Of a stretch of DNA of 64,000 nt, positions 8,779 through 16,609 are shown in pieces (position 1 is the first letter of the stretch; the number at the start of each line of letters is the position of its first letter). Source of the stretch: Bacteroidales bacterium (GTDB taxonomy: Bacteria > Bacteroidota > Bacteroidia > Bacteroidales > F082). A program made the position numbers and the translations under genes. Below the pieces are notes generated by a model. It searched no databases. It saw only the letters and a program-made list of their open reading frames with translations, and was not told the DNA's origin. The DNA is taken from the NCBI GenBank assembly GCA_016290215.1, contig JAEETH010000015.1, positions 1 through 64,000 of the forward strand. The letters are read 5' to 3'.

Positions 8779-9918
8779 TCATGAAATCTCTTTTACCGCT
8801 TGCTCAACTGTCTGGCAAATGAAATCAATTTGTGTTTCTGTAAGTGCGGCGTACATCGGTAGGGTGATTTCATGGTCAGTCACATACTCCGTTTGAGGCA
8901 ACACTGCTGGATAATCCTTATAGATAGAGAAACGATGTACAGCTGGATAGTGCACACTGGTTTGAATGCCAGCGGCATGTATCTTGTCGCGGATAGCATC
9001 GCGATAAGCCGTATCGCCTTTAGTCAACACGACGGGCATAATGTAGTTGCTCACAAACTCCTTGTTGTCGGCAAACGGCACCACCACGTCCTTCATGTTG
9101 GCCAGTTGCTCCACATAACGCTGACGCACCTTGATACGGGTATCCAAGTCGGCAGGCAACTTCTTCAATTGCTCAATAGCAATGGCTGCGCGAATGTCAT
9201 CCATGCGGTAATTGTAACCCAATTCAAGGATGTCGTAAGTGGTGGCATGGCCACTGGCACGTTGGTAGCTCATGGTGGTCATGCCATGCGAGCGCAACAG
9301 ACGGGCTTTCTTGGCCATCTCCTCGTTGTTAGTGATGAACATACCACCTTCACCCGTGGAGATGTTCTTGTTGGAGAAGAAACTGAAAGCAGCGCAGTCG
9401 CCGAGCGTTCCAAGTTTCTTGCCTTTGTATTCCGACAATGGGCCATGGCAAGCGTCTTCTATCACCTTCAGGTTATGCTTGCGGGCGATGGCCATGATTT
9501 CGTCCATGTGGGCAGGGAAACCCGCCATGTGTACCACAACAATAGCTTTGGTCTTAGGAGTAATCTTCTTCTCGATTTCCTTCGGGTCGATATTGATATG
9601 GTCGGGACCGATAATATCGCAGAAAACAGGTGTTGCCCCTGCATAACGGATGCTATTCACAGAAGCAGCAAAGGTAAGCGAAGGCACCAGCACTTCATCG
9701 CCAGGGCCGAGGCCGCACACCATGCAGCAGACATGCAGTGCAGCAGTGCAGTTGGTCATGCTCACCGCATAACTCACCTTCCACATATCGATGAACATCT
9801 GTTCCAGTTGTTCATTTTTCGGGCCCGTTGAAATCCAGCCCGACTTAATGGTATCGTAAGCCGCTTGGGCTTCTCTTTCGTCAAAGTTTAAGTTGAATAA
9901 TGGAATTTTGTAACCCAT
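8779..9918 (-). CDS. DegT/DnrJ/EryC1/StrS family aminotransferase
   Basis: A PLP-dependent sugar aminotransferase of 379 residues. The PLP-binding Lys184 is in SFFSNKNISTGEGG, and the preceding EDACHG (residues 154-159) supplies the Asp that contacts the pyridine nitrogen. The family transaminates nucleotide-linked keto sugars. The frame opens 15 codons earlier (9963), but those codons come from a duplicated copy of the 3' end of the neighbouring dehydratase gene, and MGYKIPLF at 9918 matches the family start. With the 4,6-dehydratase at 10587-11792 it would make a UDP-4-amino-4,6-dideoxy sugar; a 3-amino uronic acid via the WlbA-like oxidoreductase is the alternative. Confidence 0.88.
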   Translation of the reverse strand: MGYKIPLFNLNFDEREAQAAYDTIKSGWISTGPKNEQLEQMFIDMWKVSYAVSMTNCTAALHVCCMVCGLGPGDEVLVPSLTFAASVNSIRYAGATPVFCDIIGPDHINIDPKEIEKKITPKTKAIVVVHMAGFPAHMDEIMAIARKHNLKVIEDACHGPLSEYKGKKLGTLGDCAAFSFFSNKNISTGEGGMFITNNEEMAKKARLLRSHGMTTMSYQRASGHATTYDILELGYNYRMDDIRAAIAIEQLKKLPADLDTRIKVRQRYVEQLANMKDVVVPFADNKEFVSNYIMPVVLTKGDTAYRDAIRDKIHAAGIQTSVHYPAVHRFSIYKDYPAVLPQTEYVTDHEITLPMYAALTETQIDFICQTVEQAVKEIS

Positions 9919-9925
9919 ATTATAT

Positions 9926-9986
9926 TTACATTTTCTGATCCAAATTTTTTCCCTTCTCTTCATGCTCGAAGTTCGGGATAAACTCC
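9926..9986. repeat. Duplicated 3' end of the dehydratase gene (copy A)
   Basis: These 61 bases match 10587-10647 at 58 positions. Copy B is the true 3' end of the dehydratase gene including its stop; copy A is a stray piece that now sits just upstream of the aminotransferase start. The two copies are direct repeats that bracket the four-helix-bundle gene. Confidence 0.9.
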
Positions 9987-10077
9987 GTTAAATGTTTGAT
10001 GTTTGAAGGATGATGTTTGATGTATTTAAATACGCGATGTTTGATGGTGATATTTGTATTTTGAACACGGTTATACA

Positions 10078-10137
10078 TCCTACATCTTACATCCTACATC
10101 TTACATCCTACATCTCACTTCTTACATCTCACTTCTC
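10078..10137. repeat. Short tandem repeats (TACATCYTACATCT type)
   Basis: Repeated units of TACATCCTACATCT and TACATCTCACTTCT lie just downstream of the four-helix-bundle gene. Similar units (CATACATCTTAC) recur on its other side at 10561-10592. A second low-complexity run built on GATGTTTGATG covers 9993-10048. Nothing else is seen in the 9987-10128 gap. Confidence 0.7.
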
Positions 10138-10548
10138 ATCAAGTTTCTTACAACGGGGAGTTAGTATCTTAACCAGTTCGTCACAGTCAGCATACAGATT
10201 GTCGTATTCTGCATCAGTGAGGTATTTGTTCCTATATAATAGCTTCAGCCAACTGAGGCTTTCACGCGCCTCTTTTAAGGCTATATAAGATTTTGACTTA
10301 AAGTCAGCTTTGCTAATGGCGCTTGTTGCTTCAGCATTGTTGGCGCTGATACTCGTGCCAGCACGCAAGAGCTGGTTCGAAAGATTCGCGACAGATTTCA
10401 GATAAATTGGAATCCTGCCGCTTTTTTGCTTCTTGCATCTTTCTTCTTCTTTCTTACACTCTTTTTCCAGGAGATAGTCGTTCAGTTTAATAACCTTATC
10501 TCCAAAAGCCAAACATTTTTCCTGTATTGCATCACCGATTTCGCTCAT
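10129..10548 (-). CDS. Four-helix-bundle protein (23S rRNA intervening-sequence family)
   Basis: A 139-residue all-helical protein with the signature LLRAGTSISANNAEA, then a Lys-rich stretch and KEARESLSWLKLL. This is the S23/IVP four-helix-bundle family first known from open frames inside 23S rRNA intervening sequences and also common in Bacteroidota polysaccharide loci. Its function is unsettled. It lies in the operon between the dehydratase and the aminotransferase. It is bracketed by a 61-base duplication of the end of the dehydratase gene and by simple repeats, which suggests a later arrival as a discrete piece. Confidence 0.88.
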   Translation of the reverse strand: MSEIGDAIQEKCLAFGDKVIKLNDYLLEKECKKEEERCKKQKSGRIPIYLKSVANLSNQLLRAGTSISANNAEATSAISKADFKSKSYIALKEARESLSWLKLLYRNKYLTDAEYDNLYADCDELVKILTPRCKKLDEK

Positions 10549-10586
10549 CGCTTTAAATTTACATCATACATCTTACCTCATACATC

Positions 10587-11792
10587 TTACATCTTCTGAT
10601 CCAAATTCTTCCCCTTCTCTTCATGCTCGAAGTTCGGGATAAACTCCTTAATGGCTTTCACTACATCCTCTTTGGTGAAATCGGCAGCGAAAAGCGTTTC
10701 CAGCTTTTCAAAGAAGGCATTCACTTCATTCATCGGGCGACGCGTGGTTTCTTCTACCACACCTAAGGCCTTGAAGCGTTCCATGTTAATCTTTTCGCCA
10801 GGGATATAGAACTCTTCGTAGGCTTTCTCACCCGTGGTGTCGCTTTTGAAGTAAACTACGGGATAGGTGTCGCTGTCGTATGACATCTGATGGGCAAAAC
10901 GCTTAGCTTCCTCGTCGTTGGCGCATTCCTTTTTATAAAAGCCTTCAGAACTAACGAAATCGTCACAAATGGCTGAGAAAGTCAGCATTTGGTCTTCGCC
11001 CAGTTTCGGGAAGAACACCTCACCACCATTGCCAAGGATGCAGGCCAACATGCAGATTTGGCCGCTCTCTTCGGGCGAAACGAAGTAACGCTTCACATCG
11101 TTGGGAGCTGCTAAAGGCTGTTTTTTCTGCAAACGATGCAGCCAGCCATCGGGCAGTGAGCCGTTGCTGAAAGCTACATTGGCGAACCGTGCAGTGGTCA
11201 CCTTAAACTTGCCGTTGTAGGCCATCACCAAATCTTCCATGATGCGTTTGCTGGCCCCCATGATGTTGACAGGGTTGGCCGCCTTGTCGGTGCTCACGCA
11301 GAAGAAATGCTTCGGTGGAAATTCGCAGAGCAAGTCCATCAGCTTCTTAGCCTTGATGTCGTTGTTCTCAATGAGTGCCTGCACGGAATATTTGTCCTTT
11401 TCACTACGCACATGCTTGTGGGCGGAGAAGTTGGCCACAATATCGAAGCCTTTCTCTTCGCGGAAAATCCTTGTAAAGATTGGGTCGGCAAAATTCAACG
11501 TATAAGCACGATACTCCTGAGGCACGAACAATCCCTCTGTCGAGCGAATATCACGAGTCAATTCAGCCAAACCGTTTTCGTTGAGGTCAATGACCACCAG
11601 TTTGCCAGGTTTGAATCGTAGTACGGCTTTAATAAACGAAGAGCCGATGCTTCCAGCACCGCCAATGACGCAGACGGATTTGCCTTCTATTTCTTGAGTC
11701 AGCCGAGCTGCGTTGGCTTGGATATCGCCCTCAAACATGCTTGATGGACGATGGGTGACGCTGTCGGCGATGAATTTGTCTAGGTTGAACAT
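10587..11792 (-). CDS. UDP-N-acetylglucosamine 4,6-dehydratase-like (CapD/WbpM soluble type)
   Basis: An extended SDR of 401 residues in the polysaccharide-biosynthesis dehydratase family. The NAD-binding motif GGAGSIG is at residues 44-50. The catalytic region shows CVSTDKAANPVNIMGASKR, with Met in the place of the usual Tyr of YxxxK, as in WbpM/PglF/PseB-type enzymes. It lacks the membrane part of long CapD/WbpM proteins and has a family-typical C-terminal tail. The product would be a UDP-4-keto-6-deoxy sugar, for the aminotransferase at 8779-9918. Its last 20 codons have been copied to 9926-9986. Confidence 0.85.
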   Translation of the reverse strand: MFNLDKFIADSVTHRPSSMFEGDIQANAARLTQEIEGKSVCVIGGAGSIGSSFIKAVLRFKPGKLVVIDLNENGLAELTRDIRSTEGLFVPQEYRAYTLNFADPIFTRIFREEKGFDIVANFSAHKHVRSEKDKYSVQALIENNDIKAKKLMDLLCEFPPKHFFCVSTDKAANPVNIMGASKRIMEDLVMAYNGKFKVTTARFANVAFSNGSLPDGWLHRLQKKQPLAAPNDVKRYFVSPEESGQICMLACILGNGGEVFFPKLGEDQMLTFSAICDDFVSSEGFYKKECANDEEAKRFAHQMSYDSDTYPVVYFKSDTTGEKAYEEFYIPGEKINMERFKALGVVEETTRRPMNEVNAFFEKLETLFAADFTKEDVVKAIKEFIPNFEHEEKGKNLDQKM

Positions 11793-11921
11793 GTATATTA
11801 GTTGAGAGTTGACAATTGATAGTTTAAAGTTCAGGGGTTAGTGTTTTATGAGCGTTTATAAATTGAGAGTTGTAAGTGTCCTGATTGACTTGCTTTGGGG
11901 GTAATTCGAGTATTTCGATGT

Positions 11922-12311
11922 TTATAACAGATCCTCCTCCCCCAACGCCTCCCAAGCCCCGTCCTTGCACTCCAAAATCACGCTTCCCGTTTCCAAGCAC
12001 TCCAACGAATGCCACTGTCCCATGGGAACGCTGAGGCCGCAGATGTCGCCGCCAGCTTCAACGAGGATGGTATCGGTAAGTTCACCCTTATCATTGTAAT
12101 AAAGCCACTTCACCTTGCCACGGAGCACAACGACGGTCTCAGAGGTTTTCTGATGGCGATGGATGGGCATTACTGTGCCTGGCTCCAAGGCGTTGAGCAT
12201 GCGCTGGCTTTGGTCGGCTGGGCTGTTGCGCAGGTCGAGGTTCATCCGCAATCTCGGAGAGGCCTTCGCCTGAGCGGTCAGCTCATCTAATAAAGTTGCA
12301 GATAACAACAT
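11922..12311 (-). CDS. wbuC: WbuC-type cupin metalloprotein
   Basis: A 129-residue single-domain cupin. The metal-binding motif is PIHRHQKTSETVVVLRGKV, which gives two His and a Glu, and a later His is in GQWHSLE. This matches WbuC, a small cupin next to fnlABC in enterobacterial O-antigen loci with L-FucNAc. Here it follows fnlC in the same direction, which supports the link. Its exact chemistry is not established. About 130 bases of AT-rich sequence without a gene separate it from the dehydratase. Confidence 0.8.
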   Translation of the reverse strand: MLLSATLLDELTAQAKASPRLRMNLDLRNSPADQSQRMLNALEPGTVMPIHRHQKTSETVVVLRGKVKWLYYNDKGELTDTILVEAGGDICGLSVPMGQWHSLECLETGSVILECKDGAWEALGEEDLL

Positions 12312-12324
12312 CGTTTTTTCTTTT

Positions 12325-12382
12325 ACATCGGAATAATCGGAAAACTATTCCTCCTTCTGTTTCTTCTGTTTCTTCCGATGTT
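12325..12382. repeat. ACATCGGAA palindrome, copy 1 (intergenic)
   Basis: An imperfect inverted repeat opens with ACATCGGAATAATCGGAAA and closes with TTCTGTTTCTTCCGATGTT. The arms are built from a 9-base step CGGAANAAN. It is one of four full copies and one half copy between 12.3 and 15.1 kb. This copy lies between wbuC and fnlC. Confidence 0.85.
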
Positions 12383-12388
12383 CAAAGA

Positions 12389-13540
12389 TTATTTCCGCCA
12401 AACCATCTTATTCACAATCCCCGTATAGCTCTGGATGATTTTCACCACCTTAGTGCTCACATTCTCATCCACATAGTCGGGCACGGGAATGCCATGGTCG
12501 CCGTTCTGGTTCATGTCAACGGCACATTCCACGGCCTGCAACAAACTCTTTTCGTCGATGCCCGCGATGAAGAAACATCCTTTGTCTAAGGCCTCGGGAC
12601 GTTCAGTGCTGGTACGGATACATACTGCTGGGAAGGGATGCCCAACACTCGTAAAGAAGGAACTCTCCTCTGGTAGTGTTCCACTATCACTCACCACGGC
12701 GAAAGCATTCATCTGCAAGCAATTGTAGTCGTGGAAGCCCAAAGGCTCATGTTGGATGACACGTGGGTCAAGCTTGAAACCACTGGCTTCAAGACGCTTA
12801 CGACTCCGCGGATGGCAGCTATAGAGGATGGGCATGTCGTATTTCTCAGCCATGGCGTTGATAGCATTGAAAAGGCTGAGGAAGTTCTTCTCCGTATCGA
12901 TGTTCTCTTCTCTATGTGCGCTCAACAAAATGTATCTGCCTTTTTCAAGATTTAGCCTCTTGTGAATGTCGGAGGCCTCAATTTCCTTAAGGTTGTTATG
13001 CAACACCTCAGCCATAGGACTACCCGTAACGTAAGTGCGTTCCTTGGGAAGACCACAATCGGCCAAATAGCGACGAGCATGTTCGCTGTAGGCCATGTTT
13101 ACATCGGAGATGATGTCAACGATGCGGCGGTTGGTCTCCTCTGGCAGACATTCATCCTTACAACGGTTACCAGCCTCCATGTGGAAGATGGGAATATGGA
13201 GACGCTTGGCACCAATCACACTGAGGCAACTGTTCGTATCGCCCAGCACCAAAACTGCGTCAGGCTTAATCTCGACCATCAGTTGGTAGCTCTTGGCGAT
13301 GATATTACCCATGGTCTCACCTAAGTCGTTGCCCACAGCATTCATATATACTTCGGGGTCAGCGAGCTTCAGGTCCTTGAAGAAGACACCGTTGAGGTTG
13401 TAGTCGTAGTTCTGGCCAGTGTGCGCCAAGATACAATCAAAATATTGTCTGCATTTGTTAATCACAGCGGCAAGACGGATAATCTCCGGGCGCGTGCCTA
13501 CTATGATCAACAATTTTAATTTTCCATTATTCTTAAACAT
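12389..13540 (-). CDS. fnlC: UDP-N-acetylglucosamine 2-epimerase, WbjD/FnlC/CapG type
   Basis: A 383-residue non-hydrolysing UDP-HexNAc 2-epimerase (GT-B fold). The start is LIIVGTRPEIIRL. The active-site region contains LGDTNSCLSV and HMEAGNRC, and the C-terminal half has LLSAHREENID and SDSGTLPEESSF. The sequence ending MVWRK after a lysine-rich tail fits the WbjD/CapG group. This enzyme performs the last step to UDP-L-FucNAc, after FnlA and FnlB. The order fnlA-fnlB-[GxxExxY]-fnlC-wbuC is kept, with only a GxxExxY gene and palindromes wedged in. Confidence 0.88.
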   Translation of the reverse strand: MFKNNGKLKLLIIVGTRPEIIRLAAVINKCRQYFDCILAHTGQNYDYNLNGVFFKDLKLADPEVYMNAVGNDLGETMGNIIAKSYQLMVEIKPDAVLVLGDTNSCLSVIGAKRLHIPIFHMEAGNRCKDECLPEETNRRIVDIISDVNMAYSEHARRYLADCGLPKERTYVTGSPMAEVLHNNLKEIEASDIHKRLNLEKGRYILLSAHREENIDTEKNFLSLFNAINAMAEKYDMPILYSCHPRSRKRLEASGFKLDPRVIQHEPLGFHDYNCLQMNAFAVVSDSGTLPEESSFFTSVGHPFPAVCIRTSTERPEALDKGCFFIAGIDEKSLLQAVECAVDMNQNGDHGIPVPDYVDENVSTKVVKIIQSYTGIVNKMVWRK

Positions 13541-13557
13541 CGAGTATTTGTTTTCTT

Positions 13558-13625
13558 ACATCGGAATAACCGGAATAATCGGAAAGGATTTCGCCTTTTC
13601 TGTTTCTTCCGTTTTTTCCGATGTT
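13558..13625. repeat. ACATCGGAA palindrome, copy 2 (intergenic)
   Basis: A 68-base imperfect palindrome runs from ACATCGGAATAACCGG to CCGTTTTTTCCGATGTT. It lies between fnlC and GxxExxY gene 2, directly at the 3' end of the latter. Confidence 0.88.
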
Positions 13626-13628
13626 TTA

Positions 13629-14033
13629 TTATTCTTCGTTTTCGTCTTCGTAATCCTTAAAACGTACTATTCGTTGGGGTCTTATTTTTCTGGCATTGAA
13701 ATTGACCAAGAAACCAAGCTCAAAACCTGTTATACATAAGTAATTCACTACCTGCGCCGTATGTATAGGAAGTAAGTCTTCTACAGCTTTTAACTCCACA
13801 ATTATTTTATCAAAACAAACAAAATCAGCAATGTATTTTTGTTCAAGAGGTTCTCCTTTATAAACAACGGTGAATTCTTTTTCTCTTTCAAAAGGAATCC
13901 CTTGCAAAATAAACTCTTTTTCCAGTGCTTCTTGGTACACTTTCTCCAACAACCCAGGTCCAAGGTGCTTATGAACTTCGAATAATGCACCGTTAATCCG
14001 ATAAGATTCGTTGGGATAGAGAAAACCCGTCAT
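13629..14033 (-). CDS. GxxExxY protein 2 (PD-(D/E)XK-like)
   Basis: A 134-residue protein with GPGLLEKVYQEALE (GxxExxY), then IADFVCFDKIIVELKAVE, the D...ExK of a PD-(D/E)XK fold, and HTAQVVNYL. The open frame extends 28 codons upstream to 14117, but that part is translated palindrome sequence (QKKQKKQKK). The ATG at 14033 (MTGFLYPNES) gives a normal start. The gene is bracketed by palindrome copy 2 at its 3' end and a half palindrome at its 5' end. It sits between fnlB and fnlC and would interrupt their co-transcription by about 600 bases. Confidence 0.85.
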   Translation of the reverse strand: MTGFLYPNESYRINGALFEVHKHLGPGLLEKVYQEALEKEFILQGIPFEREKEFTVVYKGEPLEQKYIADFVCFDKIIVELKAVEDLLPIHTAQVVNYLCITGFELGFLVNFNARKIRPQRIVRFKDYEDENEE

Positions 14034-14040
14034 GAATATT

Positions 14041-14074
14041 GCCTTTTTCTGTTTTTTCTGTTTCTTCTGATGTT
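14041..14074. repeat. ACATCGGAA palindrome, half copy
   Basis: Only the right arm (CTGTTTTTTCTGTTTCTTC then TGATGTT) is present, immediately upstream of GxxExxY gene 2. The left arm is missing, as if the gene had replaced it. Confidence 0.7.
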
Positions 14075-14076
14075 GA

Positions 14077-15459
14077 TTAAACTGGATCAAAGAAAGTATC
14101 TGGTTTGTTCGGGTCAAAAATCTCGTTGCAATACATTACCGTCACAAGGTTTTCAGTGTCGCTGAGGTTAATGATATTATGGGTATAGCCAGGGAGCATG
14201 TGGATGCATTGGATATTGTCGCCAGTGACTTCAAATTCGATGACCTTGCCCTCTGGGTCGTTAAGGTTCCGCTCCTGAATCAGGCCGTGACCACTGACCA
14301 CAATGAAGAACTCCCACTTCGTGTTGTGCCAGTGTTGGCCTTTGGTGATGCCTGGCTTAGAGATGTTGATGCTCACTTGGCCACAGTTTAAGGTGTGCAC
14401 CAGTTCGGTAAAGGAACCACGATTGTCAACATTCATCTTCAAAGGGAAAGCCACTTTTTCCTTAGGTAGATATGAGAGATACGTAGAGTAGAGTTTCTTG
14501 GCAAAGCTGTTTGCAGGTATCTCAGGAATCATCAAAGTCTTGGGCTGTTCAGCGAACTGCTTCAGCAAATCCACTATCTCGCCTAAAGTGACTTTATGGG
14601 TGACAGGAACATAACAATAGCGCCCTTCTGCCTTTGGCAACACCTCTAACCCGTCAAACTCGCAATGGTGTTCTTCGCCTTTGAGACAAGCTATCATTTC
14701 CTCAACTAAATCATCAATGTAAAGCAACTCAAGTTCTACCGATGGGTCGTTTACCGTATAAGGAAGATCGTTGGCAAAGGCATTGCAGAAGGTGGCGACG
14801 GCACTATTATAGTTGGGTCTACACCATTTTCCAAATAAATTCGGGAAACGATAAATCAACACACGTGGCCTCAGCGCAACATTGTTTTCTACATCGGAAT
14901 AACCAGAATTATCGGAAGAGGCTTCTCCTTCTCTGTTTTTTCCGTTTCTTCCGATGTTCTGGGAATCGCTTTCTTTTACATCGGAAGAACCAGAATAATC
15001 GGAAGAAGATTCTCCTTTTCTGTTTTTTCCGTTTCTTCCGATGTTCAAAAACTCTCGTTCGTAGTTAAGGAACAACTCTTCGCCTGCCTTCTTGCTTCTG
15101 CCATATTCAGAGTTGCCAAAGCGGCCTGTCAGTGAAGCTTGTTGTGAGCTGCTGAGCATAACAGGACAGCGATTGTTGTATTTTTTCAAAGTGTCAAGCA
15201 GGGTGCTGGCAAAGCCGAAGTTGCCTTGCATGAATTCCTCTTGGTTCTGTGGACGATTGACACCTGCAAGGTTGAAAACGAAGTCGCAGTCGCGACACCA
15301 TACATCCAGTTCCTCTGGCGTATTGCCTAAGTCGTACTCAAAGATTTCATCAATCTTCAGTTCGGGAAATCTTCTGTCTTTGCCGTCTCGTATATTTCTT
15401 AAAGCTGCGCAGAGGTTCTTACCAACGAAGCCTTTGGCGCCTGTTACTAGTATCTTCAT
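14077..15459 (-). CDS. fnlB: SDR-cupin UDP-sugar reductase, WbjC/FnlB/CapF type, with in-frame palindromes
   Basis: A bifunctional enzyme of 460 residues. The N-terminal SDR has VTGAKGFVGKNL at residues 6-17. The C-terminal cupin, from about residue 345, has NRGSFTELVHT and GQHWHNTKWEFF with its metal-binding His. CapF/WbjC epimerises and reduces the FnlA product on the way to UDP-L-FucNAc. Two starts exist; Met at 15459 (MKILVTGAKG) fits the family. Residues about 139-190 are foreign to the family: they are two translated copies of the ACATCGGAA palindrome, reading NIGRNGKNR twice. They lie between EELFLNYE and RPRVLIYRFPNLFG, which are contiguous in ordinary family members. The frame is intact and the flanking SDR motifs are conserved, so the enzyme may still work with an exposed loop. 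Confidence 0.87.
   Translation of the reverse strand: MKILVTGAKGFVGKNLCAALRNIRDGKDRRFPELKIDEIFEYDLGNTPEELDVWCRDCDFVFNLAGVNRPQNQEEFMQGNFGFASTLLDTLKKYNNRCPVMLSSSQQASLTGRFGNSEYGRSKKAGEELFLNYEREFLNIGRNGKNRKGESSSDYSGSSDVKESDSQNIGRNGKNREGEASSDNSGYSDVENNVALRPRVLIYRFPNLFGKWCRPNYNSAVATFCNAFANDLPYTVNDPSVELELLYIDDLVEEMIACLKGEEHHCEFDGLEVLPKAEGRYCYVPVTHKVTLGEIVDLLKQFAEQPKTLMIPEIPANSFAKKLYSTYLSYLPKEKVAFPLKMNVDNRGSFTELVHTLNCGQVSINISKPGITKGQHWHNTKWEFFIVVSGHGLIQERNLNDPEGKVIEFEVTGDNIQCIHMLPGYTHNIINLSDTENLVTVMYCNEIFDPNKPDTFFDPV
14891..14958. repeat. ACATCGGAA palindrome, copy 3 (inside fnlB)
   Basis: A 68-base imperfect palindrome within the coding region. On the minus strand it encodes NIGRNGKNREGEASSDNSG. 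It starts exactly 87 bases (29 codons) before copy 4, so both are read in the same frame. Confidence 0.93.
14978..15045. repeat. ACATCGGAA palindrome, copy 4 (inside fnlB)
   Basis: A 68-base imperfect palindrome encoding NIGRNGKNRKGESSSDYSG. It is a near match to copy 3 in DNA and protein. Confidence 0.93.
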
Positions 15460-15533
15460 TTTTCCACGTATTACACGTATCTTCACATATCTTTTTCGAG
15501 ATTATACTCGTGATTCGAGAGATACGCGGAGAA

Positions 15534-16583
15534 TTATTTCACTATATTTGGAACCCCATTCAACTCGTTTTGGATATACTCCAAAGAGGCAATCTTATCA
15601 ATTGTCTCTTGGAGGTTAAGGCGATAGGTGTTGTCGGAGTTAAACTCATCGATAGTGGCAAGTTTCACATCACCTTCCTTGAAATACTTGTCGTAGTTCA
15701 AATCGCGGTTGTCGGCTGGGACACGATAGAAGTTGCCCATGTCCTCCGCCTTGGCACACTCCTCTTTGGTAAGCAGTGTTTCGTACATCTTCTCGCCATG
15801 ACGGATGCCTATCACCTTAATATTCTCTTTCTTGCCGCCAAATAACTCACAAACCGCTTCGGCCTGGGTCTGAATGGTGCAAGCAGGAGCTTTCTGCACG
15901 AGGATGTCACCATTTTGGCCGTGCTCAAAAGCAAACAACACCAAATCAACGGCCTCTTCCAATGACATGATGAAGCGGGTCATTTTAGGCTCGGTCAAAG
16001 TAATCGGGTTGCCCTTGCGAATCTGATCAATCCAAAGCGGAATCACCGATCCACGTGAGCACATCACATTGCCATAACGTGTGCAGCAAATCTTGGTGTT
16101 GCCCGAGAGACGGCTTTTTGCCACAGCGATCTTCTCCTCGATGGCTTTGGTAATGCCCATGGCATTGATAGGATAAGCCGCCTTATCAGTGGAAAGACAA
16201 ATCACACACTTCACGCCTGCATCGATAGCAGCATCAAGGGTGTTGTCAGTACCCATCACGTTAGTCTTAACAGCTTCCATCGGGAAGAACTCGCATGAAG
16301 GCACTTGCTTCAAAGCGGCGGCATGGAAAACATAATCCACACCTTTCATAGCATATTTCAGTGTGCTCTTATTGCGCACATCGCCGATGTAAAACTTGAT
16401 TTTATTGGCCACCTCCGGCATACGAGCCTGAAAATCGTGGCGCATGTCGTCTTGTTTCTTCTCGTCGCGGCTAAAAATACGAATTTCACCAATGTCGGTG
16501 CGAAGGAATCTGTTGAGTACAGCATTGCCGAAGCTACCAGTGCCCCCTGTGATGAGGAGGACTTTATCTTTAAATACTGACAT
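15534..16583 (-). CDS. fnlA: UDP-GlcNAc 4,6-dehydratase/5-epimerase, WbjB/FnlA/CapE type
   Basis: An extended SDR of 349 residues. The NAD-binding motif is ITGGTGSFGNAV near residues 11-22, and the active-site region LSTDKAAYPINAMGITKAIEEK has Met replacing Tyr in YxxxK, as in FlaA1/CapE. It converts UDP-GlcNAc to a UDP-4-keto-6-deoxy-L sugar, the first step to UDP-L-FucNAc. fnlB and fnlC follow in the same direction. The 74 bases to fnlB contain an imperfect palindrome (CACGTATC and GAGATACGCG). Confidence 0.92.
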   Translation of the reverse strand: MSVFKDKVLLITGGTGSFGNAVLNRFLRTDIGEIRIFSRDEKKQDDMRHDFQARMPEVANKIKFYIGDVRNKSTLKYAMKGVDYVFHAAALKQVPSCEFFPMEAVKTNVMGTDNTLDAAIDAGVKCVICLSTDKAAYPINAMGITKAIEEKIAVAKSRLSGNTKICCTRYGNVMCSRGSVIPLWIDQIRKGNPITLTEPKMTRFIMSLEEAVDLVLFAFEHGQNGDILVQKAPACTIQTQAEAVCELFGGKKENIKVIGIRHGEKMYETLLTKEECAKAEDMGNFYRVPADNRDLNYDKYFKEGDVKLATIDEFNSDNTYRLNLQETIDKIASLEYIQNELNGVPNIVK

Positions 16584-16609
16584 ATAAGTGTCTTGTTATT
16601 GTTTTGTCT

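Noticed and set aside
9919..9963. N-terminal extension of the aminotransferase
   Set aside because: These codons derive from the duplicated end of the dehydratase gene.
10078..10137. TACATC repeats as a possible CRISPR or phase-variation tract
   Set aside because: Units are short, degenerate and intergenic, and no promoter or start codon depends on them.
14034..14117. N-terminal extension of GxxExxY protein 2
   Set aside because: The residues (Lys/Gln runs) are translated palindrome sequence and overlap the fnlB end.
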